DNA of 34,442 nt from Fibrobacterota bacterium (GTDB lineage Bacteria; Fibrobacterota; Fibrobacteria; UBA11236): NCBI GenBank assembly GCA_023249635.1, contig JAHFCH010000049.1:1-34442 (forward strand), given 5' to 3'. Made by a program: the position numbers and the translations under genes. Positions within the stretch are counted from its first letter, which is position 1. Each line of letters begins with the position of its first letter. The notes beneath the pieces are model-generated. The model saw nothing but the letters and a program-made list of their open reading frames with translations, did not search any database and had not been told where the DNA came from. Shown here one piece after another: positions 1-8,901 of the stretch.

Positions 1-1
1 G

Positions 2-3000
2 ACGTTCACCGAGAAGGCCACCGGGGAATTGCAGGACAAGATCCGGGCCCGCATAGCCTCCCTCCTGGCCCAGGGTGGCCTTTCCGCCAGCGCCGCCGCC
101 CGCCTCGGCCGGGCGCATCTGGAATTCGATCGCGCCTCCATCCATACCATCCACGGTTTTTGCCAACGCATCCTCCGCAAATACGCCTTCGAGAACAACG
201 CCCTTTTCAAGCAGGAGCTGCAGAAGAACCGCGCCGAAGTGCTGGATACGGTGCTCTACGAGGAAATGCGTTCGACCTGGCTGGCCGGGACGGAAGGCGC
301 AGGGCTGGAGGCGTTCCGCGCCCGGGCCAAGTCCCTCCGTCTCGGGGCCCGCAGCAAATGGAAGGATCGCATCACCAAGGTCGCGAAGGAGTTCAATCCG
401 GAACGGGGCGATGTGCTGCTGCCGGAATTCTCGCCTGCGCGCATCGCGGCGTTGGAAGCGGGAATGGCGGAGGCGCTCCGGGAAGCGGCGGCGATGGTTC
501 CCGGCGTGGTTGTAGGCGAGGAGACGCGGCACGATTTCGCGTTGCGGTTCGCCGCCATCGCATTCAAAAGTAAGCCCACCCGGGAAAAGGGATTGGCGAT
601 CGTGCTCGCCGCCTTGCGGGCCGGGACCCGTGCCGCCGCAGCCGAACCCCGCGCAGGCGTCGATATCGCGGTCGCCTTGCTGGCGGAGTCGAAGGGCACC
701 GGACTCCGCGGGTACGACAAGGAGGGATTCCTATTCCTGCTCCCCGGCGTCGCCGATCCTCCCGGCAGCGGGTGGCCCGGCCTGGAATCCTTTCTCGCCT
801 GCCTGGAGCGCATCCGGAGCGCGGCAAGCGCCATCGAACGCGAACAGATCGCCGAAGGCTACCGGCCCCAACGCGAAGTGATCCTTGACCTGCATTCCAA
901 GACCCGCGCATGGCTGCGCGAAAACGGGTTCATCACCTACGACAGCATGATTGAGGACGTCTGCCTGGCCCTGCGCGGCAAGGCCGAGCGCGTCGAACTG
1001 CTGCGCCGCGAGTACCGCTTCTGCCTGGTGGACGAATTCCAGGATACCGATCCGCTGCAATGGGAAATATTCCGGCGCATCTTCCTGGAAAGCGCCAACG
1101 CGAATCCGCTTTTCTTGATAGGCGATCCCAAGCAGGCCATTTACCGCTTCCGCGGCGGCGACGTGTACACCTATATGGAAGCCCGCAAGGATATGCTGGC
1201 GCTGAGTCGCGCAGGCAAAGCGCAAGGGCTGGGCCTGGACACCAACTACCGATCCAGCGCGGGCATGGTGGCGGGCTACAATGCCGCTTTCATCCATAGC
1301 CAATGGTTCCATACCTACGCGGTAGATGCGGCGGATAAGGATTGGCGGCTGCCCGCGGAACCGGATCCCCTGGGTTACGTGCCCGTGAAGGCCGGCTCAC
1401 TCGACGTGCAGAAGGCGCAGGATGGCAGCGGGACGCCGAAGCCGATCCTGCTAGCCGACTTCTCCCAGGGCCCCGCGGACGCCAAAACCCTCCGCAAGCG
1501 TCTGGGCCGGTGGATGGTGGAATCGATCGCGGGCTTGATGGCGGATCCGGATCGATTGCGCATCCCGGACAAGGCGACCGGTTCCCTGCGGGCCCTGGCA
1601 TGGAGCGATATCTGTATCCTGGTCCGTAAGTCGAAGGAAGCGACCTACCTGGAAAAGATCCTCACCGAGGCCGGCATCCCGGTCCAGGTCAGCAGGCGCA
1701 CCGGTCTGTACCATGGCGATGCCGCGGCGCAATATCTCGCGGTACTGGAATCCCTGGCCGATCCCACCGATACCGGTAAGCATGCGCGCGCTTTGCTCAC
1801 GCGGTTCTTCCGCGCCGCCGGCGACGCGCCACCGGATCGGCCGCCCGCCACGCCGCATACCCTTTTCGAAACCTGGATCCGCCTGGCCGCCCGTCGCCGC
1901 TGGCAGCGGCTTTTCCATTCCCTTTTATACCGCAGCGGCCTCCTCTACCGCGAAGCCTTCCTGCCGGTCGCCGATCGCAGCATCATGGACTTCACCCATA
2001 TCGGCCAGAACCTGGTGCGCGACGCCCTCGCCGACAACCTGGGGATGGAAGGCTTGGTGCAGCGCCTGCGGGATCTGTGCGCCGCCCCCAAAGGCGCGGA
2101 AGAGGATGCGGACATGCACCGCGAAGCCTCCGAAGGCGGCAAGGTCTCTTTGATGACCATGCACGTGAGCAAAGGGCTGGAGTTCCCGGTGGTTTTCGTA
2201 GCGTCCTGGTCCGGCAATCCACCCGCGACCCACCTCAAGTACCGGGCGGGCCTGAACACCGTCTACCACCTCGATACCAAGGATGCGGATGGGCTCGCGG
2301 CCTACGCCGCCGAAAGCGAAGGGGAGGATCGTCGCCTCTATTACGTAGCCTTGACCCGGGCCCGCTACAAGCTTTTTCTCCCCCTGTTGCCTCCGTCCAA
2401 AGGACGCACCGATACCGGCCCCATGGGCGCATTCGTCGCCGCGGCCTTGCGTGCCGCCGCCGCCGCCCACCCGGAACTGTATGATTATGGACCCTACGAG
2501 GACCCGCCCGCTTTGCCGCTCCCGGCCGCGCTACCGGTCATTCCCGCCGGCGTTATCGTCCCCGCCCCCGCCCCTGCCATCGCCAGTACGCCTTCCGAAG
2601 CGGATCCGCTCTCGGGCTACCCGCGCGAAGACCTGTTGGCCGGCGCCGATTTCCCGTTGCGCCGACGTCGGCTTGCCTCGTATTCCCAACTGGTGCGCCA
2701 CGGCCACGGGCTCTCCGCCGAAACCGTGGAAGGGCGCTTCGACAAAGAAGAGGCACCCGCCGCACCCGCGGCGGAGGCCGAAGCCGGGGAGGACCCCGTA
2801 ACCGCGGAGATACCCGGCAACGCCCTGCCGCGCGGCAAGGACACCGGTAACATGTTCCACGAGATCCTGGAGGACATCGATTTCGCGACCGTGGGCCGGG
2901 CCGCCAGTCCCCAGGAGATGATGGTCGACGCCGCTGTCCGCGAGTTGATCGATGCGCGTCTCCTCGAATACCGTATCGATCCGGTCTGGCGCGATGGTGT

Positions 3001-3577
3001 CGCCGCGGTCCTCTGGAACGTTCTGACGGAAAAATTACCCGACCCCTCCGGAGGCCCGCCTTTCCGCCTGGCGGACGTGGCCGAGCGCCTGCCGGAAATG
3101 GAATTCCTTTTCCCGTACGGGATGCGGCCGGGACAATCGGGACCTGACGGATATCTGTGGGGTTTCATCGATCTGGTGTTCCGCCAAAACGGGCGCTATT
3201 ACCTGCTGGACTGGAAATCGAACCACCTGGATACCTACTCGCCCGCCGACCTGGATCGGAGCATGCGCGAGTCCCGGTACGACGTCCAGTACCGGCTGTA
3301 CTCACTGGCATTGGACAAATGGCTGAAAGCCATGCTGCCGGATTACGACCATGCACGGCATTTCGGTGGCGTCTATTATCTCTACCTGCGCGGCATGGAT
3401 GCGGGCGGGATCGGCAGCGACGGGGTCTTCGCCTTGAAGCCGGAGGCGGACGCATTGCGCGGGGAATACCCGGAATCCTTGGCGGCCTTGCTGGCGGCAT
3501 CCGGTCCGGTATCGGCAGGCGGACGCCTGAATGCGGCGAGCCTGTTTCCCGAGTCCGGTGAAGGCGGGCTGCCATGA
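2..3577 (+). CDS. recB: RecB, exodeoxyribonuclease V beta subunit (5'-truncated by window edge)
   Basis: This is the helicase-nuclease subunit of RecBCD, which processes double-strand DNA ends for recombination. The frame is open from base 2, where it reads TFTEKATGELQDKI, the motif Ia region of UvrD-like helicases. The Walker A motif and true start therefore lie upstream, and the TTG at 29 is not the start. Helicase motifs follow in order: TIHGFC (about 150), LVDEFQDTDPLQ (about 1030), LIGDPKQAIYRFRGG (about 1120), DTNYRSS, MTMHVSKGLEFPVV (about 2155) and YYVALTRAR (about 2340). The C-terminal RecB nuclease domain keeps its metal-site residues: His at 2858, Asp at 3170 (GFIDLV), Asp and Lys at 3209 and 3215 (DWKSN), and QYRLYSLAL. 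The visible part (about 1190 residues) already matches E. coli RecB in length. The stop overlaps the recD start (ATGA). recC is expected upstream but is not visible. Confidence 0.95.
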   Translation, partial: TFTEKATGELQDKIRARIASLLAQGGLSASAAARLGRAHLEFDRASIHTIHGFCQRILRKYAFENNALFKQELQKNRAEVLDTVLYEEMRSTWLAGTEGAGLEAFRARAKSLRLGARSKWKDRITKVAKEFNPERGDVLLPEFSPARIAALEAGMAEALREAAAMVPGVVVGEETRHDFALRFAAIAFKSKPTREKGLAIVLAALRAGTRAAAAEPRAGVDIAVALLAESKGTGLRGYDKEGFLFLLPGVADPPGSGWPGLESFLACLERIRSAASAIEREQIAEGYRPQREVILDLHSKTRAWLRENGFITYDSMIEDVCLALRGKAERVELLRREYRFCLVDEFQDTDPLQWEIFRRIFLESANANPLFLIGDPKQAIYRFRGGDVYTYMEARKDMLALSRAGKAQGLGLDTNYRSSAGMVAGYNAAFIHSQWFHTYAVDAADKDWRLPAEPDPLGYVPVKAGSLDVQKAQDGSGTPKPILLADFSQGPADAKTLRKRLGRWMVESIAGLMADPDRLRIPDKATGSLRALAWSDICILVRKSKEATYLEKILTEAGIPVQVSRRTGLYHGDAAAQYLAVLESLADPTDTGKHARALLTRFFRAAGDAPPDRPPATPHTLFETWIRLAARRRWQRLFHSLLYRSGLLYREAFLPVADRSIMDFTHIGQNLVRDALADNLGMEGLVQRLRDLCAAPKGAEEDADMHREASEGGKVSLMTMHVSKGLEFPVVFVASWSGNPPATHLKYRAGLNTVYHLDTKDADGLAAYAAESEGEDRRLYYVALTRARYKLFLPLLPPSKGRTDTGPMGAFVAAALRAAAAAHPELYDYGPYEDPPALPLPAALPVIPAGVIVPAPAPAIASTPSEADPLSGYPREDLLAGADFPLRRRRLASYSQLVRHGHGLSAETVEGRFDKEEAPAAPAAEAEAGEDPVTAEIPGNALPRGKDTGNMFHEILEDIDFATVGRAASPQEMMVDAAVRELIDARLLEYRIDPVWRDGVAAVLWNVLTEKLPDPSGGPPFRLADVAERLPEMEFLFPYGMRPGQSGPDGYLWGFIDLVFRQNGRYYLLDWKSNHLDTYSPADLDRSMRESRYDVQYRLYSLALDKWLKAMLPDYDHARHFGGVYYLYLRGMDAGGIGSDGVFALKPEADALRGEYPESLAALLAASGPVSAGGRLNAASLFPESGEGGLP

Positions 3578-5658
3578 GCGTGGAAACCTGGGCCCGCATG
3601 GAATCGGCCGCCCTCGAGTTGGGAACGCTGGACGAGATCGACACGGCGCTGCTCAAAACCTTGGCCGAAAAATCGGGACGTCCCGGCGACGATGCCTTAT
3701 CCGCGGTGGGGGCTTGCCTCATCGGAGCGGTCCGCAGCGGCGGACTGCGCATCCCCATCGATCCCGGGCTAATGGCGAATCGGTTGGAGAATTGGCTGCG
3801 CGGCCTGACCACCGCCCTGGCGCCGGAACCGCCGGATTTCCCCGCCCTCGCTAAGCGGTGGGCCGATGCCTTCGCCGCGGCCCGCCTGGCCGGACTCTAT
3901 TCCGCCATCCTGGGCCCTGCCGGCGCGTTCCTGCCATTGATCCATTCCGATACCGGGCTGTATTTCCAACGGCACCACGCGGCCGAAGCCTGCGTAGGCG
4001 TTCGACTGCGTTCGCTGCTGAACGCTCCCGATCCCGATTTCGGGCTCGCCGCTCTGGGTAACAAGCTGGAGACCAAGCTGGATAATGCGCTGGATACCGT
4101 GTTGGAGCGCAATCCCTTGCGACGCGGCACCGGTCCCGGCGCCCCGGCGATGCGCTTCGAAGGGCGCCAGAAGGAAGCGCTTGCCATGGCGGTGCAAAAG
4201 CGGTTCTCCATCATCTCCGGGGGGCCCGGAACCGGCAAAACCTCGTTGGCGGCCAATCTGCTGCGGGCCTGGACGCGCTTACGCATGGAGGGGGGACGCG
4301 CCGCCCCCCGGATAAGACTGGCGGCGCCCACCGGCCGCGCGGCCCAACGGCTTTCGGAATCCTTGCGCCAGAACCTCGCAGGCCTGGCTCCCGGCGCGCC
4401 GGAGGACGATCTCGTGCGCGGGTTGGAATGCGGCACCCTGCATTCCCTGCTGCGCTACCAATCGGGCAGCGGCGACTTCTTCCATCACGCCCATCGTCCG
4501 CTACCCGCCGATCTCGTCCTGGTCGACGAGGTTTCCATGGTCGACATCTTCCTGCTGGCGCGGCTGCTGGACGCCCTGGAACCGGATGCCTGCCTCATCT
4601 TGTTGGGCGACATGGATCAATTGCCTTCCGTCGAGGCCGGTTCCGTCCTGGCCGATCTGGCGCCTGCGGCTTCCGCGCCGGGGCATCCCCTGGAAGGGCA
4701 TTTGGTAATCCTCGACCGCAGCCATCGTTCCCAGCAAGGTATCTTGCAGGTTACCCGCGGCATTAACGCCATGGACGCCGATGCGGCGCTGGCCGCCATG
4801 CCGCCTCCGCTTTCGCTTTCGCCTGATGTCGCGGACGCCCCCTGGCCCATCGCTTACCGGTCAGGCGACAGCGTGGAATGCACCGAAGGCGGCTGCCGCT
4901 TCCTCCAGCCCGCCCACCCTAAAGCCTATCGGGCGGGTTGGGACGCCTGGCTGGAATCGTGGCTCGCCTTCCACTACCTGGGGAACGCCCTTGACCCGGC
5001 CCGGCATCCCGGACGCGCTCTGGCCACCCCGCGACGGGTTCCTTACGAATCCCTTCTGCAATCCCTGGGGGCGCTTTCCGGTCCGGAAGATCCCGCGCTG
5101 CCCCCGCTCTTGGAAGATGCATTCGCCTATCTCGATCAGGCGCGCATCCTTACCTTGACCCGGCAGTCGTGGCATGGGGCGATCGCCATCAACCGTCGCG
5201 CCTGCGAACTGTTGCGCCGCCGCTGGGATGCCCGCGCCTCCGGAGATGCCGCGGCCGGATTTTCCGGGGCGCCCCTGCTTATCCTGGAAAACGATTCGCA
5301 ACGCGGGCTGTCCAACGGGGACGTTGGTCTGCAACTCCGCCTGGCCGGACGCGATTTGGCCTGGTTCCGTCGCGCCGACGGATTCATTTCCCACCCGGTC
5401 GCGTTCCTGCCCGGACATGAACCGGCCTTCGCCATGACCGTCCACAAATCGCAGGGTTCCGAGTACGATCAGGCGCTCGTGGTCCTGCCCGAAGCGGGAA
5501 ACCGCCTGCTCGCCAAGGAGACCCTTTATACCGCCCTCACCCGTGCCAGGCACTTCGCCGGCATCTACGGTTCCCCCGAGGTTTTCCGGGAAGCCATAGG
5601 TCGAAAGGCGGTCCGTGAATCGGGCTTGGCCGAATACCTGGCTTCCCGTAAGCCATAG
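3574..5658 (+). CDS. recD: RecD, exodeoxyribonuclease V alpha subunit
   Basis: This is the 5'-3' helicase subunit of RecBCD (694 aa). The N-terminal 200 residues match the RecD N-domain by position only. The superfamily 1B helicase core is clear: Walker A GGPGTGKTS with Lys222, motif Ia APTGRAAQRL, Walker B LVLVDEVSMVD with Asp318/Glu319, motif III LLGDMDQLPSVEAGSVL, then RSHRSQ. Motif V is MTVHKSQGSEYDQALVVLP and motif VI is YTALTRAR near the C-terminus. The length is slightly above E. coli RecD (608 aa). The ATG overlaps the recB stop by 4 nt, so translation is probably coupled. An insert-like stretch around residues 410-480 (WDAWLESWLAFHYLG and following) lies between helicase motifs, where RecD proteins vary. 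No motif is broken and the gene looks functional. Confidence 0.95.
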   Translation: MSVETWARMESAALELGTLDEIDTALLKTLAEKSGRPGDDALSAVGACLIGAVRSGGLRIPIDPGLMANRLENWLRGLTTALAPEPPDFPALAKRWADAFAAARLAGLYSAILGPAGAFLPLIHSDTGLYFQRHHAAEACVGVRLRSLLNAPDPDFGLAALGNKLETKLDNALDTVLERNPLRRGTGPGAPAMRFEGRQKEALAMAVQKRFSIISGGPGTGKTSLAANLLRAWTRLRMEGGRAAPRIRLAAPTGRAAQRLSESLRQNLAGLAPGAPEDDLVRGLECGTLHSLLRYQSGSGDFFHHAHRPLPADLVLVDEVSMVDIFLLARLLDALEPDACLILLGDMDQLPSVEAGSVLADLAPAASAPGHPLEGHLVILDRSHRSQQGILQVTRGINAMDADAALAAMPPPLSLSPDVADAPWPIAYRSGDSVECTEGGCRFLQPAHPKAYRAGWDAWLESWLAFHYLGNALDPARHPGRALATPRRVPYESLLQSLGALSGPEDPALPPLLEDAFAYLDQARILTLTRQSWHGAIAINRRACELLRRRWDARASGDAAAGFSGAPLLILENDSQRGLSNGDVGLQLRLAGRDLAWFRRADGFISHPVAFLPGHEPAFAMTVHKSQGSEYDQALVVLPEAGNRLLAKETLYTALTRARHFAGIYGSPEVFREAIGRKAVRESGLAEYLASRKP

Positions 5659-5664
5659 TTGCTA

Positions 5665-5681
5665 TTTTTCAGCTTGAAAAA
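5665..5681. terminator. AT-rich stem-loop after recD
   Basis: TTTTTCAGCTTGAAAAA is an exact 7-bp inverted repeat with a 3-nt centre, 6 nt past the recD stop. It is followed by a second small hairpin, GCC-AAAAA-GGC (5683-5693). The stem is A/T-rich, so it is a weak terminator by itself, and termination is inferred only from position. Confidence 0.3.
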
Positions 5682-5795
5682 AGCCAAAAAGGCCTGAATT
5701 CCGAGCGCCAAGGCCAATTTACCCTTGCCCGCCCCCGGCCCGCATGGTTTAATGGAGAGAATCGGGAAAACCCCTGGAAGCATGGCCGCGCACCT

Positions 5796-7457
5796 ATGCC
5801 CTTCATTGAAATCCTAAGCAGCCCAGCCAACCTCACGACCAACCGGTTCGCTTTGAAGGAAGGGCCCAACGTTGTCGGCCGCGAAAAGGGCTGCGACATC
5901 GAGATCGCCGATCCGCGCATCTCCTCCAAGCATTGCATCATCATGGTCACGGCCGGCGAGGTGGAGTTCATCGATCAGAACTCGACCAACGGCGTATACA
6001 TGGACGACCAACGTCTGCGCAAAGGCAAATGGGCCGAAGGCGCCACCGTGTTCATGGGCAACACCGAGATGCGCCTCAAGGGCGGCGCGGCGATGGACAA
6101 CAGCCTCAAGACCGGCACCTCGCAATGGGGGCAGAAGGAGACCACGGCCGGTCCCGGCACGGGGACGCAGCCCAAGGCCCTCAACAATTCCAGCTTCGAT
6201 TTCAACATCGTCCAGGAAAAGAAGATCGGCGGGTCGCAGACCGGGGCGGAGCAGGCCCAGGACAATGCCGCCAAGCGCATGGAATCCATCAACCGCATGA
6301 TCAAGTCCGTCACCACGGTCAAGAACGTGCCCGACCTGCTCGATCGCACCATGACCCTGCTCTTCGAAGCCGTCAATTGCGATACCGGCTATATCCTGGT
6401 CACCGATCCCGCCAACCACGACGCCATCAGCGACCATTTGGCCTACGAGCGCGGCAAGCGCAAGGACAACCTGGAAGAGAAGCTGTATAGCCGCACCCTG
6501 GTTTCCACCGTGATCCAGAAGAAATCCGGTTTCATCTTCGATAGCGACGAGAGCGGCGAACAGGATCAATCGCTTTCCATCTTCCAATTGCGCATCAAGA
6601 CCGCGCTGTGCTGCCCCATCCATTCCGAAGGCCAGATCTACGGCGTCATCTACCTGGACAACAAGAAACGCGGCGCCAAGTTCAACGGGGACGATCTCGA
6701 TCTGACCATGAACATCGCCGGTATCTCGGGCGTGGCCATCGAAAACATGGGCCTATCCAAGAAACTGGAGACGGAATCGCTCATCCGCGATCACCTCAAG
6801 CGCTTCTGCTCGCCCAACATCGCCGAGAAGATCATCGCCGAGCGCGGCAGCAGCGATTTCCACCTGCAGTCGCAAAAGACCAACCTGACCGTCCTGTTCG
6901 CGGATATCCGCGGCTTTACGCCCCTCTCCGAGACGCTGGCGCCGCTGGAAGTGGCCCAATTGCTCAACAACTATTTCTCGGAAATGTGCGAAATCGTGTT
7001 CGCCAACGGCGGCACCCTGGACAAGTTCATCGGCGATTGCATGATGGTGCTGTTCAATGCGCCCATGCCCGTCGCCGATCACGAATACTTCGCGGTTAAG
7101 ACCGCCCTGGAAATGCGCAACCGCCTTGCGAAGAAGATCACCGAGTGGAAGGCCGCCGGCATCCCGGAGTTCCAGGTGGGCATCGGCGTCAACTGCGGTG
7201 ACGCGGTGGTGGGCAGCATCGGAACCAGCACGCGCATGGAATATACCGCCATCGGCGACACCGTGAACATCTCCTCGAGGGTATGCGGCATCGCCAAACC
7301 CAACCAGGTGCTCATTACCGAGGCCGTGCTCGAAAAGGTGAAGGATCGCTTCCGCACCGTGAGCATGGGCGCCGTGCAGCTCAAAGGCAAATCCCGCCAG
7401 GTGATCGTCCACGAGGTGGTGGACGATTTGATCCTCCCGAGCAAAGGCGAACCTTAG
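5796..7457 (+). CDS. FHA-GAF-class III adenylate cyclase
   Basis: This is a cytoplasmic signalling enzyme of 553 aa predicted to make cyclic nucleotide. Residues about 20-100 form an FHA phosphothreonine-binding domain (VVGREKGCDIEIADPRISSKH, then NSTNG). A low-complexity linker follows. Residues about 165-330 resemble a GAF domain (DLLDRTMTLLFEAVNCDTGYIL, then TALCCPIHSEGQIYGVIYLD). Residues about 360-545 are a class III cyclase domain. Metal-binding aspartates are Asp370 (FADIRGFT) and Asp414 (DKFIGD). Lys410 occupies the purine-recognition position, Thr replaces the second purine-contacting Asp (EYTAIGDTVN), and Asn/Arg of NISSR are present. A Lys/Thr pair is typical of bacterial class IIIb adenylate cyclases, so cAMP is more likely than cGMP. 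No membrane segment is visible. The gene appears monocistronic, with recD ending 137 nt upstream and a convergent gene downstream. Confidence 0.9.
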   Translation: MPFIEILSSPANLTTNRFALKEGPNVVGREKGCDIEIADPRISSKHCIIMVTAGEVEFIDQNSTNGVYMDDQRLRKGKWAEGATVFMGNTEMRLKGGAAMDNSLKTGTSQWGQKETTAGPGTGTQPKALNNSSFDFNIVQEKKIGGSQTGAEQAQDNAAKRMESINRMIKSVTTVKNVPDLLDRTMTLLFEAVNCDTGYILVTDPANHDAISDHLAYERGKRKDNLEEKLYSRTLVSTVIQKKSGFIFDSDESGEQDQSLSIFQLRIKTALCCPIHSEGQIYGVIYLDNKKRGAKFNGDDLDLTMNIAGISGVAIENMGLSKKLETESLIRDHLKRFCSPNIAEKIIAERGSSDFHLQSQKTNLTVLFADIRGFTPLSETLAPLEVAQLLNNYFSEMCEIVFANGGTLDKFIGDCMMVLFNAPMPVADHEYFAVKTALEMRNRLAKKITEWKAAGIPEFQVGIGVNCGDAVVGSIGTSTRMEYTAIGDTVNISSRVCGIAKPNQVLITEAVLEKVKDRFRTVSMGAVQLKGKSRQVIVHEVVDDLILPSKGEP

Positions 7458-7475
7458 CCCGGTAGTGCTCCGGGC
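7457..7475. terminator. Stem-loop between convergent genes
   Basis: GCCCGG and CCGGGC form a 6-bp stem with a 7-nt loop, starting at the last base of the cyclase stop codon. It fills most of the 27-nt gap before the convergent gene ending at 7485. There is no T-tract on either strand, so a terminator role is inferred from position and GC content. Confidence 0.3.
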
Positions 7476-7484
7476 CCGAGCCTC

Positions 7485-8606
7485 TCAGGGCACGTGGACG
7501 ATGCCCGCCGCGGCCGCCGCGCGCAGGTCCAATCCGTTCACCGCTTCCGACTCCGCCCGCACTATGTAGCTTCCCTGCGATAACCGGACCGCTCCGCCGG
7601 TCGCAATGCCGCCGCCCATGGCGGAACGTTGAGCGACCATGCGCCCTTGCGGGTCCAGCACGGAAAACCGGAATGCCGGGGCGCCAGGCCACGATACGGA
7701 AAGGCCGGACCCGCCATAGGCCAGGGACATCCGCGCTCCGCCCGAGCCGGCTTTTTCCAAAGAACCGTCCAAGCCGGTGGGTTTCGCGCCCGCGATCCAC
7801 TCCAACGCGTTCATGATCAGGGAGACATGCTGCTTGTTGTCCCAGGTATTCGACTTCGCCGTGTTGGCGGCATAGTCCATATCGTTGTGGCCGCTATTGC
7901 AATAGATCATCTTGAACTTGGTGTTGGTCCACACTATGGGATTATCCCCGCTGCGCCAGGATTGGTTGGGATCAGTGCCGAGAGGATAGCTGCTTGGATC
8001 GATGGAGGCCAGGATCTTGATATCCGGGTTGCTGCGGGGATTCACGGTCCAGTTGTACCACTCGCTGACCTCGGACGTGAAGATGGACGGGAAGTCCTTG
8101 GTGACCGGATGCTGGGTGTCCTCGACCTTCATTTTCGCGGGCGTCGGTCCCCAGGTATTGCTGCGGAAGGCACCCTTGCCCAGGAACTTGTTATGGTACC
8201 AATCCCAATCCGAAGCGTTGGTGCAGAAGGCGCTCACATGGAAGCCGATGAATCCGCCGCCGCTTTCCATGTACTTCTGGAAGCCCGCGTGCTGGTTCGA
8301 GGACGGTTGATCATCAATGAACATGATCACCTGGTATTTGGAGAGCGCGGCCTGATCGTTCAACAGATCCCAGTTCTTGGTGGAATCGTAAGTGAACCCG
8401 TATTGCACCGCCGCCTTGGGCATGAACCGGTTGGTCTCGTGGGCGTAGTTGATATGCGCGGCATCATAGCCGGCCCGGAAGAAACCGAGCACTTTGAATC
8501 GCGATGCCATTTGCGCCGAAGCGGGCATTACTGACACATGCAACAATCCGGAAAAAGCAATCGCCAGCCCGACCGCGTAACGGCCTCGTTCACCCATCGA
8601 AAACAT
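7485..8606 (-). CDS. Secreted ThuA-like domain protein with C-terminal sorting-type tail
   Basis: This 373-aa protein has a Sec signal peptide (hydrophobic stretch, then MPASA|QM near residue 32). The body, residues about 35-275, matches the ThuA-like fold (trehalose-utilisation/glutamine-amidotransferase-like): KVLGFFRAGYDAAHI at its start, a central GGGFIGFHVSAF, then HPVTKDFPS and a closing MNALEWIAG. Related domains occur in secreted carbohydrate-active proteins, but the reaction is not established. The last 80 residues are a separate beta-rich tail (FSVLDPQGRMVAQRS, QGSYIVRAES) like type IX secretion C-terminal signals, suggesting surface delivery. The start at 8606 is supported by AGGGAG about 4 nt upstream of ATG. 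No catalytic residues can be assigned. Confidence 0.75.
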   Translation of the reverse strand: MFSMGERGRYAVGLAIAFSGLLHVSVMPASAQMASRFKVLGFFRAGYDAAHINYAHETNRFMPKAAVQYGFTYDSTKNWDLLNDQAALSKYQVIMFIDDQPSSNQHAGFQKYMESGGGFIGFHVSAFCTNASDWDWYHNKFLGKGAFRSNTWGPTPAKMKVEDTQHPVTKDFPSIFTSEVSEWYNWTVNPRSNPDIKILASIDPSSYPLGTDPNQSWRSGDNPIVWTNTKFKMIYCNSGHNDMDYAANTAKSNTWDNKQHVSLIMNALEWIAGAKPTGLDGSLEKAGSGGARMSLAYGGSGLSVSWPGAPAFRFSVLDPQGRMVAQRSAMGGGIATGGAVRLSQGSYIVRAESEAVNGLDLRAAAAAGIVHVP

Positions 8607-8901
8607 GATTCTCCCTCAACCCCGCCGACTGGACCAATGTAAGGACCGGAGGCCCGGCACGGTTTGTATTTCCGCGTTTTTCAGTGGGAATCCGGGTCCC
8701 AGCACGGAAAGGGTGGGAGGGTTGGCGAAGGAAGTGAAACAGGAAACACGAGCGGATGTATGAAACCTCGAGGTTACCCCGGCCATGGCGATCGATTGTG
8801 ATTGAGGTTTAAGGTTTAAGGTCTAAGGGAAGACACTTATCAATCATCACTTATCACTGACCTCTTAAACCTTAGACCTTAAACCTTCTCTTCCCCCCTT
8901 C
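8607..8901. other. Intergenic region with palindrome and heptamer repeat element
   Basis: No gene is seen in these 295 nt. They hold the ribosome-binding site of the ThuA-like gene (near 8611-8617), a 12-bp palindrome AACCTCGAGGTT (8764-8775), and the inverted heptamer-repeat element at 8804-8887. Both flanking genes are on the minus strand, so the region is downstream of one and upstream of the other. Confidence 0.6.
8804..8887. repeat. Inverted arrays of a 7-bp repeat (AGGTTTA-type)
   Basis: The left arm holds about three units of AGGTTTA/AGGTCTA (8805-8828). The right arm holds the same units inverted (TTAAACC, TTAGACC, TTAAACC; 8865-8887). An exact 18-bp inverted repeat links 8811-8828 (AAGGTTTAAGGTCTAAGG) to 8870-8887. 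The 41-nt loop contains a repeated ACTTATCA. The right arm ends 14 nt past the stop of the gene at 8902-10875, so transcripts of that gene could fold into a long hairpin. A dispersed intergenic repeat, a terminator or an mRNA-stability element are all possible. Confidence 0.75.

Noticed and set aside
29-31. TTG at 29 as start of recB
   Set aside because: The frame is open to base 2 and already inside helicase motif Ia, so the start is outside the window.
5814-6623. Minus-strand frame opposite the cyclase gene
   Set aside because: Antisense shadow of FHA and GAF coding sequence without motifs or ribosome-binding site.
8804-8887. CRISPR array
   Set aside because: Units are only 7 bp, inverted between arms and without unique spacers; no cas genes are present in the window.
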